DNA of 64,000 nt, from NCBI RefSeq assembly GCF_019649055.1, contig NW_026570222.1, forward strand, positions 310,001-374,000. Direction: 5' to 3'. Of the stretch, positions 43,712-60,000 are shown piece by piece. The translations under genes and the position numbers were made by a program. Numbering within the stretch: the stretch's first letter is position 1; each line of letters opens with the position of its first letter. A model generated the notes under the pieces. It was not told where the DNA came from. It made no database searches and worked only from the letters and a program-made list of their open reading frames with translations. This DNA comes from Paramacrobiotus metropolitanus (lineage: Eukaryota; Tardigrada; Eutardigrada; Parachela; Macrobiotidae).

Positions 43712-45674
43712 TTACTGGGTTTTCATTTTCTTGGCTTTCCTCCGTTTTCTCTTCACCGGCTTCGTCTGACCAGTTAGATCATCAGCTAAACCCCGCCGTT
43801 TAGACCGTGTCTGCATTGGACCTTGCTTCTCCTTGTCTCGCATAGCTTTCCGCAAATTCAGCGCATCACCCTGCGTGGCCACGTCTGCCTCGTCGTCCGT
43901 TGTCACCGGAGAAGTGCTACGCGAATCGGTCTCCACATCAACCGACGTCACTTTCTTTTCAACCACCACCACTTCGTGCACGGTAGTTGTGCCTGTTTCG
44001 TCTTTGTACTCGGTCGATGAGGAGGTAGTGGAGGTGATTTCCACAACTTCCTGTCTCTTGCCATCTTCCGAAGGAGGCCCATTCAAAGGCGACAAGGCCG
44101 TATTCACCACATGACCGTTGCGGCCCTCTGCCCACAGCATATCCTTGACGGATTCCAAATAGTGCTGCTGCTGGCCTATCACAGAGCCCGGTCTCACGAT
44201 CCGCACCCAAGCAATGGCTTCGCTTGCGGAAAACCGATTATGCTACAAAAAATACCAACGTAATGAAATACCAATTTTTATAAAGGGAAAAAATTACAAT
44301 TGTAAATGTTTGACACCCACTTTCATTAAATACGCAGCAATGAGAGTTCCAGTTCGCCCCAACCCAGCCTTACAGTGTACCGCAACTGCGCCTTTTGCTC
44401 CTTCTGCAATCCTCAAAAACTCTTGCAGTATGTCCTCACCGGGACTAGTGCCATCGGGGAAAATTAGATCTCGGTGTTCAAATCCAGCTGCCGTGAACCG
44501 CTCTGAACTGTACTGAGGACTGTTTAAACGCACGATAGTGCTAATTCCATGATTTTTGAAATATGTAAAATACTCTTCCGGTGCGTGAACAGGATATCCT
44601 TCGGTTCGAGTTTTCTGATGGGGCCCGCAAAAGGCCAAAAATTTAGGCGTGATCCAGTTAAAATCGCCATTTTCCACACGTTCGTAATGTTCGTACTCAT
44701 TCAAATCGAACCTACAAAGCCAGAAAAATGCAGAATAGTAATATTTATCAACACTGACAAATTAGTCTAATTTATCCGAGCGCAGTTTCAGAATTCCATT
44801 TACCCGGTTTCAAGTTCAACCAACGACTACTCGGGTATTGATTTATAAACATACGCAAAGCCAACTGAAGAAACCGACATGGCGAATGAAACAGCAAACA
44901 GCGAAATGGATTAGCAGTTTAGTATTAATGTCCGTTTCGATATTCGCAGTACTTTTTTTAAAACTTAGAAAAAGTATAAACAATAATTATACGGTCCGAG
45001 GGCGACAGAAAAATCTCCGTCTCCGAGAATTAACGCTCGACAAGTAGCTTTTGGTCACAAAATAAAAATAACGGCCATCCAACCTTAAGTATTGCATACC
45101 CATCATAATCGAAGAACTTCAAATCCAGTGCCCGATGCAGGGCAATCAAGCAGTCCCTAAGATTCAAATGATAGGTCGGTGGTCCGCATGAAGCATCGCG
45201 AAAAGTAATCAGATTCTTTTGCGAGGCGAACTTGTCTAACAAATTCATCACTTCGTCGGGAGATTTGTGCAATTTGAGGATACAGAAGGCTCCAACCAAC
45301 CAGGCCGCATTGATAAATTTCCTTTCGTCCGTTGTGCTCGAGTAGTGGAACAGCTTCTGTGTGCCGTGATTGTCACCAGCAGCGCCAGCGCTGACGTTGC
45401 TGTTTGGATGCAGCCGTTTCCATACTTTCTCGCAGTACCGATACACTTTAGCAATATTCAACGGCCCGAAATCATCAAAAAAACTATCATACACAAATTC
45501 AAAATCCGTGTTAAAGAAGGAATAATTATTGTGCGGATGCGGAGAAGAAGCAAGGCGTCCGAAATAGAAACGATCTGGAATGATCTCAATGGCGTCTTTG
45601 ACGATATCGTCTCCCGACTGTTCCAGGGAAGACGCACCTCCAGGAGCAGTCTCAGCTTCCGCCGCCGCAGTCAT
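43712..45674 (-). CDS. CDC14: CDC14 dual-specificity phosphatase
   Basis: Three exons: 45674-45100, 44711-44321, 44242-43712 (498 aa). An N-terminal CDC14-specific substrate-recognition domain (about 28-190, [22 protein letters not shown]) is followed by the catalytic domain with [14 protein letters not shown]. The general-acid loop is FPDG (D278) and the signature P-loop is [10 protein letters not shown] (C305, R311); the 27-residue D-to-C spacing equals that in human CDC14[13 protein letters not shown] closes the core. The tail is acidic and Ser/Thr-rich and ends in a basic cluster ([16 protein letters not shown]), a likely nuclear or nucleolar signal. The family removes phosphate from CDK-type Ser-Pro sites and acts in mitotic exit, DNA repair and ciliogenesis. 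The exon 1 donor must be GTATGC at 45099; the stronger-looking AAG/GTTGGA 15 nt downstream breaks the frame. Confidence 0.95.
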
Positions 45675-46527
45675 CTTTTACACCAAAACTCGCACCATTA
45701 GCTTGAGATCAGCACAATCTGCTAAAATGCAGACTCCGACTCACTATCTCCAAGCGAGATTCAGGATTGTGAATCTGCCAGTACGTATCGCCTTTGTTGA
45801 CTAACGGCAGCGGATCGAACATACGGAAGGCATCGGATTATCAATCCCGTGCACCAAAATTTGATTCAGATAGAACTTCTAAAGGATCTTCTGACAAAAA
45901 CTTCCTAAACCAATTACAAACAACAAATTCAATCAAGAAGGCTAGAAAGCCAGTATTCGGGCACGTATAGTTTCCAACAAGCGAATTCCGCTTGTCAACT
46001 CAATGTAACCGTTTCTCGCCAAAACTTTCTACCAAGCCCTGTGATATCAACGATCAAAAGATCACGGGCCACAGACGATGAAGGTCTTTTAAAATTTAAA
46101 TAAATATAAACCAAAAACGATAGGAAATCAAATTCCAACTGCAAAAAAATGGGAAACTATGACCTTAAAATCAAAACAAACAGAATAGCAACAATAAAAG
46201 ACAGGCGCAATGCAAATGTGCCTAATCGAAACTGGATTTTGCGAATGCGTTCGCTTGAGTTCACATTGGTGAGTCACCCAGCCTCACGCATAGCTGGGTT
46301 GAATGAAAGCTGTGCGTCGATCGGTACTTCTGTACGATCAGCGTTCATTCTGGGCTTGCCATCAGTTTTGATGAATGGCAGTCGTCGTGCGGGAAGTCAA
46401 GTTTACAAACGAGGCCGTTCTTTCGTGAGCGTGATCTTCGCATTTTCTGTTAGTAAATTTCAGTTGTAAAAGCCTGCAGCTTTTTTATCTATGGTAAACT
46501 GAAACCATTCCGTAATTATTCGAAGAA
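45675..46527. other. Bidirectional spacer between CDC14 and WAVE
   Basis: 853 bp between the start codons of two divergent genes, so it likely holds both promoters. There is no recognisable exon. A short open frame at 46149-46469 has no family feature. Confidence 0.5.
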
Positions 46528-48419
46528 ATGCCGTTGACAAAGCGTTTAATTGAGCCTACGCATGTCAGCCGCGAACGCATTCCAGCTGGAATCAAGAACG
46601 AGCTAGAATTCGTGACCAATAACACTTTGGCCAACATAATCGTGCAGCTAAGCAATCTCAGCAAACATGCTGAGGATTTGTTTGGAGAACTGTATTCGGA
46701 AGCAATGGGATTCTCTCAGCGAGCGGCATCTCTGCAGAATCGCATCGATCGTTTGAGCATGAAAGTGGGAAATCTGGACTCCAGCATGGAAGAAGGTAAC
46801 GTGCCTCTGGTATTGCAGTCGGGGAGCTGCTGTCATTTGTTAATTATCTTCAGTTACATTGCATGAGATCAACCAGAGGAAACAATTTCGGAGCTCCAAC
46901 AATTGTGAAGATCGTGTGGTGTCGCGTGAGACAATGCCCAATGCGATGAAAGATCTGTACGAGGCATCGGACTCGCCTCCTCCATTGAGCAAACTTGACC
47001 CATACAGGTAAGTCTGTGTATGCAGATGCTAAAGTAAGTAACAACAAAAACAGTTATTTGTGCAAACGTTGAGCAATCACTATTTTAGAACCGATGGAAA
47101 GGAAGGGCTGAAGTTTTACACGGATCCTGATTATTTCTTTAATCTGTGGAAACATGATATGCTGAAGCAGCGACCAGACAAAACGAAAAAGGTAAGATTT
47201 CATTTGCAGAAATATTTAGATTTTAGAATTTAAAAAATGCATAGCAGTAAATTCAGCAAATCAATAAATTTATTTTTTTCTATCATAAATTCAGCCATTT
47301 TTAAATGTCGCGATGATTTGTTAATATATTTGCTTTCACAGCCTGGTCGATCGCGCACGCCTAGTGAAAACAAAAGCACCCGTCAACCACGCCAGCCACA
47401 AAGCCACCTCGAACAGAAGCGTGCGAAAGCCATGGCCCAGGATGCTGGCTACATTTCCCCGGAAATTCCCCCTAACACTGCTGCTGCACGTTCCAACTAC
47501 CCGTTCGCTACAGATCAATACGGACCGGTACACAACATCCCCGCCGCGGCCAGCTACGATGCGAGTCGGTACGGCACCATTCGCAGCGGTAATCGTCCGG
47601 GCCGCTTGGACATCCCGCCGACATATGAAACTGTAGTGGGCGGCATGGAAGAAACCGTCCACATGGTGGATTACCGCGGACCTATCGCGCAGGCCATGAT
47701 GGCACAGTCTCCGCCGCCAGCGGAGATGACCATGCGTGCCAACCCTAACACCCGCGGCACACCCACACGGCCCAGTCAGCCACCACCGGCACCGCCGTCC
47801 AGCGGAAGTGGCACTAGCGTGCGCTCGACGCCCACACCCGGACGGGAGATCCTCCCACCACCGCCGCCTGAACTGCATGGCCGTGAATCTCCGCTGTCGC
47901 CCGCCGACCAAGATTTCCCGTTGCCACCGCCGATCATGCCGGCGGTGCAGCATATGCCAGCCAGCGGTCGCGCTGCTGGGCCACCTCCGCCGCCGCCCCC
48001 ACCAATTGGAGGTGCAGTCACTGCTCCACCAGCGCCTCCGCTGGCGTTTGAGAAGCCTGTGGTGCAGGGTTCTTCAACAACAAAAGCACCAGCGCCGGTG
48101 CAAGTCAGCAATACCATGTTGGATGCACGCAGTGATCTGCTAGCAGCAATTCGCAAAGGTGACAGCAGTTTGAATTTCAGTAAACAAGTACTATACGGAT
48201 AATGGATTACAGGAGTTCTGACAGCCATATTGTTTGTGTTTAGGAATTAATTTGAGAAAGGTCGAACAACAGAAGGAGCAACAGTCGGCGAAACTGGACG
48301 AGAAAATATCTTCCCTGCACAACGTTGCAGAAATCATTGCTCGGAGGAAGTATTTGCATCATTCTGAGTCTGAATCGTCGGAGACTGAAGCAGATAGTGA
48401 CTGGGAGGAACATCGGTAG
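46528..48419 (+). CDS. WASF: WAVE/SCAR (WASF) actin nucleation-promoting factor
   Basis: Five exons: 46528-46795, 46854-47007, 47089-47191, 47342-48158, 48244-48419 (505 aa). The N-terminal WAVE homology domain (about 1-170) has [20 protein letters not shown], the heptad helix [12 protein letters not shown], and [21 protein letters not shown] basic stretch and a long proline-rich region follow (runs of up to eight prolines near residue 390), which in the family binds profilin and SH3 proteins. The WH2 actin-binding motif ([16 protein letters not shown]) spans the last intron. The central/acidic Arp2/3-binding end is present (tryptophan near the end in DSDWEEHR). The protein acts in the WAVE regulatory complex downstream of Rac to drive branched actin at the leading edge. 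A WHD rather than a GBD excludes WASP. Confidence 0.96.
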
Positions 48420-48937
48420 AGGCTTCCGTCGTAAGAAGACTCGCAGTACAGAATTGATCACATCAGCAGCAGCTTCACTTAATGGTTGAGTTGTGGTCAG
48501 TCTTGTGAATCGCTAAAGTTATAGTCGACTGCATAGACTGCCTGCAAAATTCTGATTCTCTTTTTATTGTCTTCTTTTATTGTGTAAATGTTCGTAGCTT
48601 TTTAAGAATCATTTTAATTACACACAGCGGTAATTTCAGTTCATTCATGCAGCCACACCGTTTCGTATTCCATTAAATCGCCTTCGCTGCATTTCGATCT
48701 CACAGTTAAGAAGATAAAAACTGGTATAAGTTAAAAATTACAAATGCATCGTACGCAGTAGAGATGCCATTTTCAGCTGCATCCAAAAGCAACAAACTTC
48801 TAACAATTTCTATTTGAACACTCAACACATCTGATTTTGCTTCCTGCAACCTCACACAGTACCGAAAAATTTAGGAACATACATAGGGAATCTACAAATT
48901 ACCATCACAAAGCTTATAGTCATAGTTTCACTGCATT
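48420..48937. other. Convergent 3' spacer between WAVE and malic enzyme
   Basis: 518 bp between two facing stop codons. Minus-strand AATAAA hexamers at 48563-48568 and 48576-48581 could end the malic enzyme transcript. An ATTAAA near 48673 could serve WAVE. If so, the two 3' UTRs overlap by roughly 100 bp. No coding sequence was seen. Confidence 0.45.
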
Positions 48938-52003
<3,066 letters not shown>

Positions 52004-53321
52004 TTTATTTCTAGAAACACGCGAAACAGAAATATAATCAAATACATAAACCTGAGTAAACAATGAACTAATTGGTATAAAGCCCGCGCTAGCATTTGGA
52101 CTGTTGAAATTTACGGTTTATTTACCGTGAACAACAAATTTTAGATATCAACGGGGCCATTTTCGCTGCAATCGACTGCACAACAATTTGTAAGTAGTAT
52201 AGCTTCACAATATTACTTTAATATGTCATAACAATTTCTAGTCTACACAAAATTAATTATAAGGTTTATTACGGTATCACTGATCACAAAGCGCAGTTAC
52301 GAAAGTAAGCAATCACAGTGATTAAGTAATTTCATTAACTGCTTAGCATAAATTCCTCCCAGCTAGAGACTTTAGCACTGGAAATAAGGCAGTGCTCCTA
52401 GCGAAACTCTTGCTCTGAAAACCATAAATTATACCTGGTTATTGATCAGATTCACACCTTTTGTAATAATCAGGTTTCGGTCGATAAAGCGGATAAAGCA
52501 AAACAATCACAACGATATCGCAATCTTCACAAAAGAATTGTACGTACTGACGGTACAAGTACAGAAGTGCGAGGGAAAAAATCCATCACATATTGCAACC
52601 GTGAAAAGCTCTGATTACAATGAAAAGGTTATAAGGTTATAACATACTGAATCGTCGTACTGATTAGTTTGCGTCAAACTTGCCAAAGAAATAACTTTTG
52701 ATTTTTGAATGCCATAATCTATCTGTAGAACAGCAACAATTAATTATTGGTCCCAGACCACCCCCTTTGGCCCTTTCCCAATATTATGTACCTTTCAACC
52801 ATAAGGTGTATAAATTCAGATTTATATAGCCAAGGTAACCGACCACCTTGGTGGTAAGTGTGTCATACATCGAATCTTAAGTGGTCCGCCGTGGCAATGC
52901 GAGAAACGAAACCTAATCACAATCCGTCCCGAAGTAAAAAAGCAAAACACTACTATATACAACGAACTCTTTCGAGTTTTTACGTTTTAGTTTTTTCGGT
53001 TTTCGGTTCTTGTAATTAGTCATTACGCAGGAGCCAGTACGCATTATTTTTCCGAAGTTTTGGCCATTCCTGGTTTTTAATAAGAACTCCAGTAGTTGTT
53101 TTTTTAAAAGTTTATATCTGGCATTTATAGCGTTCGTTTTGCGCTTTTGAACGTTTGCTGCTTCCTCAATCTTTGTGCGTTTGAGTCTGTGGAACTCATA
53201 TTATTATGCGCTTTTGAGCTTTTGGGAAGTTGAATGGCGTTTCCGTTATCGGATTTTTCTCCCCTTTGAAATCTTAACCGGGCGTTACTTTTTTCTTGGA
53301 GTCTCTGTTGATATCGCCAGA
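52004..53321. other. Bidirectional spacer between malic enzyme and CDC40
   Basis: 1.3 kb between the start codons of divergent genes. An in-frame upstream ATG for malic enzyme lies at 52063. The open frame of CDC40 exon 1 extends upstream to 53175, but the family-like start is MSALRAL at 53322. No further exon recognised. Confidence 0.5.
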
Positions 53322-56084
53322 ATGTCTGCGCTTCGGGCTCTTCACATGTACGACGACGATGAAACCGAAGGAAGCTCCTCAGCAGAACAATCTTCTTCGT
53401 TTGCTGCACCTTCCAAAGTCTTGTCTCTTACAGTGGAATCTGCTCCGATCGTCAAATACAAGGTATGAGTAGCAAGTGTTTTAAGCATAGTCTGACTTAA
53501 GAAAAAACAAGGTGTAAGAAACAAGACGAAATCAGATTTTTCCCTCTAATAGTAAGCAGCTTGCTGTATTGTCTGCACAGATACGCTGTATTTACAGAAC
53601 GAAGGAAAATCATCTACTATTGTCCGCTCGCAAACCAAGGAGCTGCAGTATAACGCCAAATTTGACGATGTTTATGCGCCTAATGTACGTCGACTAACTG
53701 CTCTACAAGATGCGGTGTCCCGTAACGGTTTTTTTTCCTGTCATAGATTGGACCAGAAAATCCATTCTTGTCTGCGCAACAAAAAGCCCCTAAAAATACA
53801 TTAACAGGCTTTGTTGAACCTGCTGTTGTCAGTGGTTTTCAGTTTGAAATGCAGCGGCGGAGTTTCGCTCAGTTGGGTTATGCGCTGGATCCCAGTTTAA
53901 GCGACGGGACAAAAATAATCGGCAATGTGGGAGAAGCTGAAAGGCGAAAAGGTAGTTACTGGGAAACATTTTTAATGCTATGCGTTATTTTTTTTAATGT
54001 ATTTGTATTCCAGGAGCCACGATAATCGATGTGGAAAAAACTAAGTTAACACGAAAACGAGCCAGAAATGACAATGCCGAAGATCTGGATAATTTCCAAG
54101 GGCCGTGGGCTGGTTTTGAAGACGAAACAACCACGTCTAAACCCTCTGCCGTATGTCATTATTGTCCCTGGTCGAAAAAATTTTTGGGATGCTTATTGTT
54201 TGTTGCAGTTGGTTGAATACTCAACCTGTTTTATTTTGGAAATATGTAGGAAGACATGGAAGAAATTCAGGAATTCCTCGCCAAGAAGAAACGTCGTCAG
54301 CGCACACACGAAGAGAAACCACTCGAGGAAACATCGCAGCTACATAGTAGGTTTGGCAACCTACGAATTAAGTTTTGCGAAAAATTTTTCCGTTAATCGG
54401 TGCATCAGGAAAATGGTTAAAAACCTGGTGCTTTGATTACGTTTAACATGAATTCATCCCCTTGGCTGGTTGCAGTTAAGAATGCTTACGACTATATGGG
54501 CCGTTCCTTCCTCCATATTCCGCAAGATGTTGGTGTTAATTTAAGATCCGAGGAAGCTCCGGATAAGTGCTACATTCCGAAAAATCTCCTTCACACATGG
54601 GCGGGCCACAATCGCGGTGTTGCTGCCATCCGGTGGTTTCCGAAATCGGGACACTTGTTGCTTTCTGCAGGAATGGATACGAAAGTTAAAGTATGGTGTC
54701 TTTTTGTTGGCATTTTTAATTGTCAAAACTCCCCGGGATGAGTGCAAATAGTTAGCGAATGCTATGGATCTCGACTGAAAAAATAGGCAGATGGCGTTTT
54801 ATTGCTGATTTAGTTATGGCAAGTTTACGGTGACCGTGAATGTGTCCGTTCCTACGTCGGACATCGCCAAGCTGTGCGTGACGTAAATTTCAACAATACC
54901 GGGACACAGTTCCTCTCCTCGGCTTATGACAGATGGATAAAATTATGGGATACGGAAAAAGGTTGGAATATTAGACGTCTGGAATCGAATGGTGTGACAA
55001 AAATGAAATTCTGTAGGCGATTGCATTGGGCGATTTCAGTCTCCGGCGAAGAAAACAGCGTATTGTGTAAAATTTCATCCCGACGAAGACAAACAACACT
55101 TGTTCGTGTGTGGAATGCAGGACAAGAAAATCTTATGCGTACGTTGGATTATAAATTTATTGTCTATGAGCGCAAATTTACAAACGCATGCTTTGCAGTG
55201 GGACACTCGATCTGGAGAAATGGTGCAGGAATATGATCGTCATCTGGGAGCAGTTAACACCATAACATTCATCGACGATAACCGGAGGTTCATTAGCACA
55301 TCCGACGACAAAAGTGTCCGGGTCTGGGAATGGTGATTTCGCTTTAGAGTTAATTAAAGATGTCTTTGAAATGAAGAGGTTTTTCTGTAGGGATATCCCT
55401 GTGGACATGAAGTATATTGCCGATCCAGGAATGCATTCGATGCCCGCTGTTACTCAGGCACCTAATGGTACATATATTTTAGCATCATCAGCTTTGATAT
55501 TATCCGTATAATGGCATCATCCATTATTGTATTTCAGGGAAGTGGTGTGCTATGCAGGCCATGGATAATAAATTGATGATATTTTCCTGCCTTAATCGAT
55601 ACAAATTTAACCGCAAGAAAACTTTTGGAGGACATATGGTGCGTGCACGTTCTAATTACGCATAATCTATTGTTGCCTGTGAATTACAAATACCGAACCC
55701 TATTATCCCCTTTAGGTTGCCGGTTATGCTTGCCAGCCTGACTTCTCACCGGATATGAGGTATTTAATGACATTTTTTAGCTTTACGTGAAATTGATCTC
55801 GATCCAAGCCATGCTCGGGGGCACCGAGATGTTATTGTGCAGAATCACAAATTTGCCGGATTTTGGTAGTGCTGTACACACGGTTCGTTGACGGGGTTGT
55901 TTTTAGTTACATATTATCGGGTGACGCTAATGGAAATATTTGGATCTGGGACTGGAAGACCACTAGAATATTATCCAAATGGAAGGGCCACGAAAAATGC
56001 TGTATATCCGTACTCTGGCATCCTCATGAAACATCCAAAATAGTCAGTTGTGGATGGGATGGTGCCATTAAATTGTGGGACTGA
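53322..56084 (+). CDS. CDC40: CDC40 / PRP17 WD40 splicing factor
   Basis: Thirteen exons: 53322-53462, 53598-53684, 53747-53951, 54014-54150, 54250-54346, 54476-54690, 54814-54961, 55017-55138, 55199-55332, 55391-55467, 55538-55638, 55716-55759, 55907-56084 (561 aa; human 579). The N-terminal half has [29 protein letters not shown] and a basic helix ([15 protein letters not shown]). [20 protein letters not shown] precedes a seven-blade WD40 propeller (about 275-561). Recognisable blades include [64 protein letters not shown] and the terminal [10 protein letters not shown]. Family role: it joins the spliceosome for the second catalytic step. Several single-frame readings across 54690, 54961 and 55138 are misleading; only the spliced joins recover the conserved blades. 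Confidence 0.96.
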
Positions 56085-57071
56085 GGTATCTCTCTCCTGT
56101 AATATTATAGAAGCATTTCTCAGATCGTTAGTTATTCTTATTTTCTTATTACAACCTGTAAAATTGTCTACTTCAGCTGCGCTTATTGTTGTATGCTGGT
56201 TTGATGTAACTGCCCGTAGCGTGTGCAAATTTATGGTTGGCCACAACTGGCACTGTATTGCAGACCACAGTTGTGCAGTTACTTTTGAATGGTAACTGAT
56301 ACTTGTTTCGGACAAAAAAGAAAACTGATAAGTATTCATTACATATGGTATTATTGTTTGTAAGTATATGTTACTCATACAACTCGAGAGTAAGCAAAAA
56401 TAAAGCGTTTATGATCTTGATGCACGATTTGGAGAAAAGTCCTGGAGAGCCGTCACCGGGCTGCCATTATGTGTTGCAGCGCCTGAAGGAAACCCGGTTT
56501 GTTAATAATACGGTTCAACAGGCGCAGCATGGTTTTAATAGCTGCTTACCAGAAGAAAAATGCGTTTTGATTAAAGCCGTAGCTTAGCATAATTATTTGG
56601 AATATCAAGGCTAAAATTGCTGCGGCGTCTATCTAATCAGTGACGAAAGGCGTGTGACCGGCCAATGCAGTTGATTTTTAGCGGCCGGAGGTGTACGATT
56701 CGGCATTCAACTTAAAGCGGGCATTTTTTCTCACATGCAGACTGGCAGTATACGAGTACTAATGCGTAACTACAGTTGAGGCGTGATAAACGGAATGTTA
56801 AGAAAACGTATGGGTTGATGCTAAATTTAGCCCTGAACTGGCATCCCGTAACCAGCAGCAGTCTGCATAATCTGCTTAAATAAAACTTCCATGCGCATTT
56901 ACTTGAACTTCTAGCAGGGTTCGGAGGCCGTTACCATCCTTTGCCTTAATACCGCCAACGTTCCTGAAGTTTTCTGATATTGCCGAACATTTTTGCTCAA
57001 GTGTGTTGAATTTTCACGCGTTATTGTATGGTTAAGCGTGGTCTCGGAAACGGTTCTGAGACTAATTGACC
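56085..57071. other. Intergenic between CDC40 and the multi-thioredoxin gene
   Basis: About 1 kb separating two plus-strand genes. A 95-codon frame (56303-56587) has no recognisable domain, unusual composition or splice-linked partner. It should contain the CDC40 3' UTR and the promoter of the next gene. Confidence 0.5.
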
Positions 57072-60000
57072 ATGCACGGGCACCGAGCCCTTTATACGAT
57101 CTTCACTTTCTGCTTCTTTCTGACTGTGATACCCTGCTCCTTCGCCTCCGATGAAGACGTCATTGAGGATGTTAATAAACAAGGACTGGAGAAGCTTCTG
57201 GATGAAAAAGACCTGGTGGCGGTAATATTTTGTAAGTAAGCTTAGGCTGCGTTTGCCGGTATGGAGCATACATACAAGTTATACAACATATTAACGTCTT
57301 TGGTTTGGACAACGTTTGGTTTTTTGGTTTTAAGCTAGGCGTAGGATTGCATGCACATTACAAATTCAGTCATGGAAATTTTTTACGCAACTCCCGAACT
57401 TTTGCACCTTGCAAAATCAGCGTTATCAGTTTTCTTTCTGATTGCTAGAGGTTGTTATTTTAACAGATTCATTTTTTCGGGTTAATTTTCCGCATAATTG
57501 AACTAGCCGACGGCAACATTGTATAAATATATGGATATAAGTTATTCCCTTTCCGTTATTGTCATTTTATAATAGGAGAACATTTGTTCTGTCAACTTGT
57601 TTTTGTGAGATACAGTATTTTTGCATAAGATAGTCTTTACTCTTTAACCGTTTATATATGATACGTGATCATTCAGGATAACTATTGAGTATGGGTGTCA
57701 TACGTGGTAGCTAGGGCGAATATGCGTATTAGTAATAATTGAGTGCACATGTGTGCTGTACTATTTGAAACAGATGAAAAAGGCAATTCGGAATCCGAAC
57801 AAGTTCTTAAGGAACTCGAGAACATTGACGACGACACAGACAAATTTGAGATACCATTTGTCAAAGTCAACGACAAAAAGCTGGCTAAGCAATACGGAGT
57901 CGCATCGTTCCCCGCGCTGGTCTACTTCCGCAACAAGCAGCCCGTTATTTATAATGGTGAGTCTGTCTGTTCGGCGGTATACCATTAATTTGCAGTCCCG
58001 TCTGCCGTGGCTGTTCAAGTATTCAAGGAAGTGTCCAGCTGGAATGAGAAAACCGGCAGTTATTTCTCCAGTGTTGTCACAAATTGACCGTTGGTCAAAA
58101 CTGCTCTTGCGCATCAGGTGATCTGAAGAATGAAGAAAAAGTCCTAGATTGGTTGACCGGCATTGAAGGTTTGGAATTGCCGGATCAGATTGAGGAATTA
58201 AACCAGCAGCTGCTGGAACGCATGATCCAAGAAAGCGACAATGTGGCAGTTCTTTATTGTAAGTAAAAATGGCATTTCCTTTGATAAATATGCGAACCCT
58301 ATTGAACCAACATCGAACTTACGAACTTACTGACTAATTATCTTTGCGGCGTCGACAATTTTTACAGCTCAAAACAGATTTCACTTGTGAATAAAATGAA
58401 TAGTATTCGTGACTCCAATTTTTTTGTGAAGGTATATCCTGCAACGTTTTTTTCCCGTTGTGCCATAGATTGTTTGGTGTACAGGTTTAACGTAATTTTT
58501 TCCTTATTTGTTACAATGCAAGCGAGTAGCCACTTGTACACCCGTGGCTGTGATATTATTTTGCTACTGCCAAAATTTACTGACATAATTTTACAATACG
58601 CCTCCCGAATTTTCGTTGTAACGCCTTAGGCTTGTTTGTCTTTGTTATAGAAACAGTAAGTTCTGAATGATTTTTCTTTTGGCAAAAGAATGCTTTGTGA
58701 TGCTTCAGAATTACCAGAAAGTATTGATCACATTACGAAGAGTCAGACATGACACACGTTACCAGTCGTTTCTACTGCGCATAATGCACAAAAAACCTAC
58801 ATAGGCGTTGGAAGATACCCGAATGTCTGAATCTGAGCATTATTATGATCATGCGCATATACGACTACTGCGAGGACAAGCATATGCAATACGAATGCGC
58901 GTTTTGTTATGAGCGGCACGTGCTTTGTGCCTTGTGGCCCTTACGTCACGACAACAATACATATTGCTTGCAACTAAAATGTGAAAGATTAGGTTTAATT
59001 TTTAACAAACATTGCGCTAATGCGTTTTTAATGTGACGTGCAATTTCTTTTTTAGATAAAGAAAACGATAAAAAATCAGAAAAGGTCCTCGCCGAATTAG
59101 AAAACATCGATGATGAAGCGGATGCACTGGACATTAACTTTGTCAAAGTCTCCGATCCTGACGTTCTCGAAACCGAAGATTTCGCTGATGATCTGCCGCA
59201 GCTGGTTTTTTTCCGCAACGAAATTCCGTTAAAGTACTCCGGTATTGCTTGATAATGGAAACTGCAACCTTAAGTCCTTAAGATTATATCAATCCCATTT
59301 AGGAATTCTAATGTCAGCGGCTGTTTTGCAGGTGACCTTACCGATGAAGACGCCGTGTTGAGATGGCTTACGACAAATAAAATCGAAGGTGATGTTATTG
59401 AAAACGTTGGAGGCGACATGCTGGATGATTTGATCGAAGATGAAGAAGATGTTGTGGTTCTGTTTAGTAAGTCTGCAGCACAGCGACGAAACTTGCATTT
59501 TCGCGTATAATAATTATACATATTTTACTTCTACGGAGCCAAATATTTCATCTGCTCTAGCGGCTCCCAAGTGTAGCAAATGCGATCAAGTCTTAAAAGA
59601 GCTGGAGAATATCGACGATGATACGGACAAGCATGGGATACACTTCGTTAAAACGGATAATAAAGAGCTCGCCACCACCTACGGAGTCGAAACGTTTCCG
59701 TCTTTGATATATTTTGAGGACGGCATCCCCAATGTCTACGAAGGTAATTTTGTGAATGCGTGTACAAACTTTAAAACGGCTTTGCTAATAATTCGAACGT
59801 GTTGTAGGTGATCTTATGAATGAAGATGCTGTCCTCGCATGGATTCTTGAGCAACAACAGCAGGAAACCATCGAAAACGTGAATCTGGAAATTCTTGAAA
59901 AAGTGCTCGAGGAGGAAGAATATGTGGCTTTGTTCTTTTGTACGTATTGTTGTACATGGGCGCGGACTAGCGATTTACTGTACATCAGTTTATACCTTCT

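Noticed and set aside
45084-45099. Strong-looking donor AAG/GTTGGA for CDC14 exon 1
   Set aside because: It ends in phase 0 while exon 2 needs two preceding bases; the GTATGC donor at 45099 gives the conserved [15 protein letters not shown] alignment.
47336-47953. 205-codon antisense open frame over WAVE exon 4
   Set aside because: It is the reverse shadow of the proline-rich coding sequence; composition (Arg/Gly/Trp-rich) follows from codon complement.
54433-54741. Methionine-started frame across CDC40 exon 6
   Set aside because: It reads intron on both sides; the true exon begins at 54476 after TTGCAG and continues the [10 protein letters not shown] block.
56303-56587. 95-codon frame after CDC40
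   Set aside because: No recognisable domain and no splice-linked partner; best treated as 3' flank.
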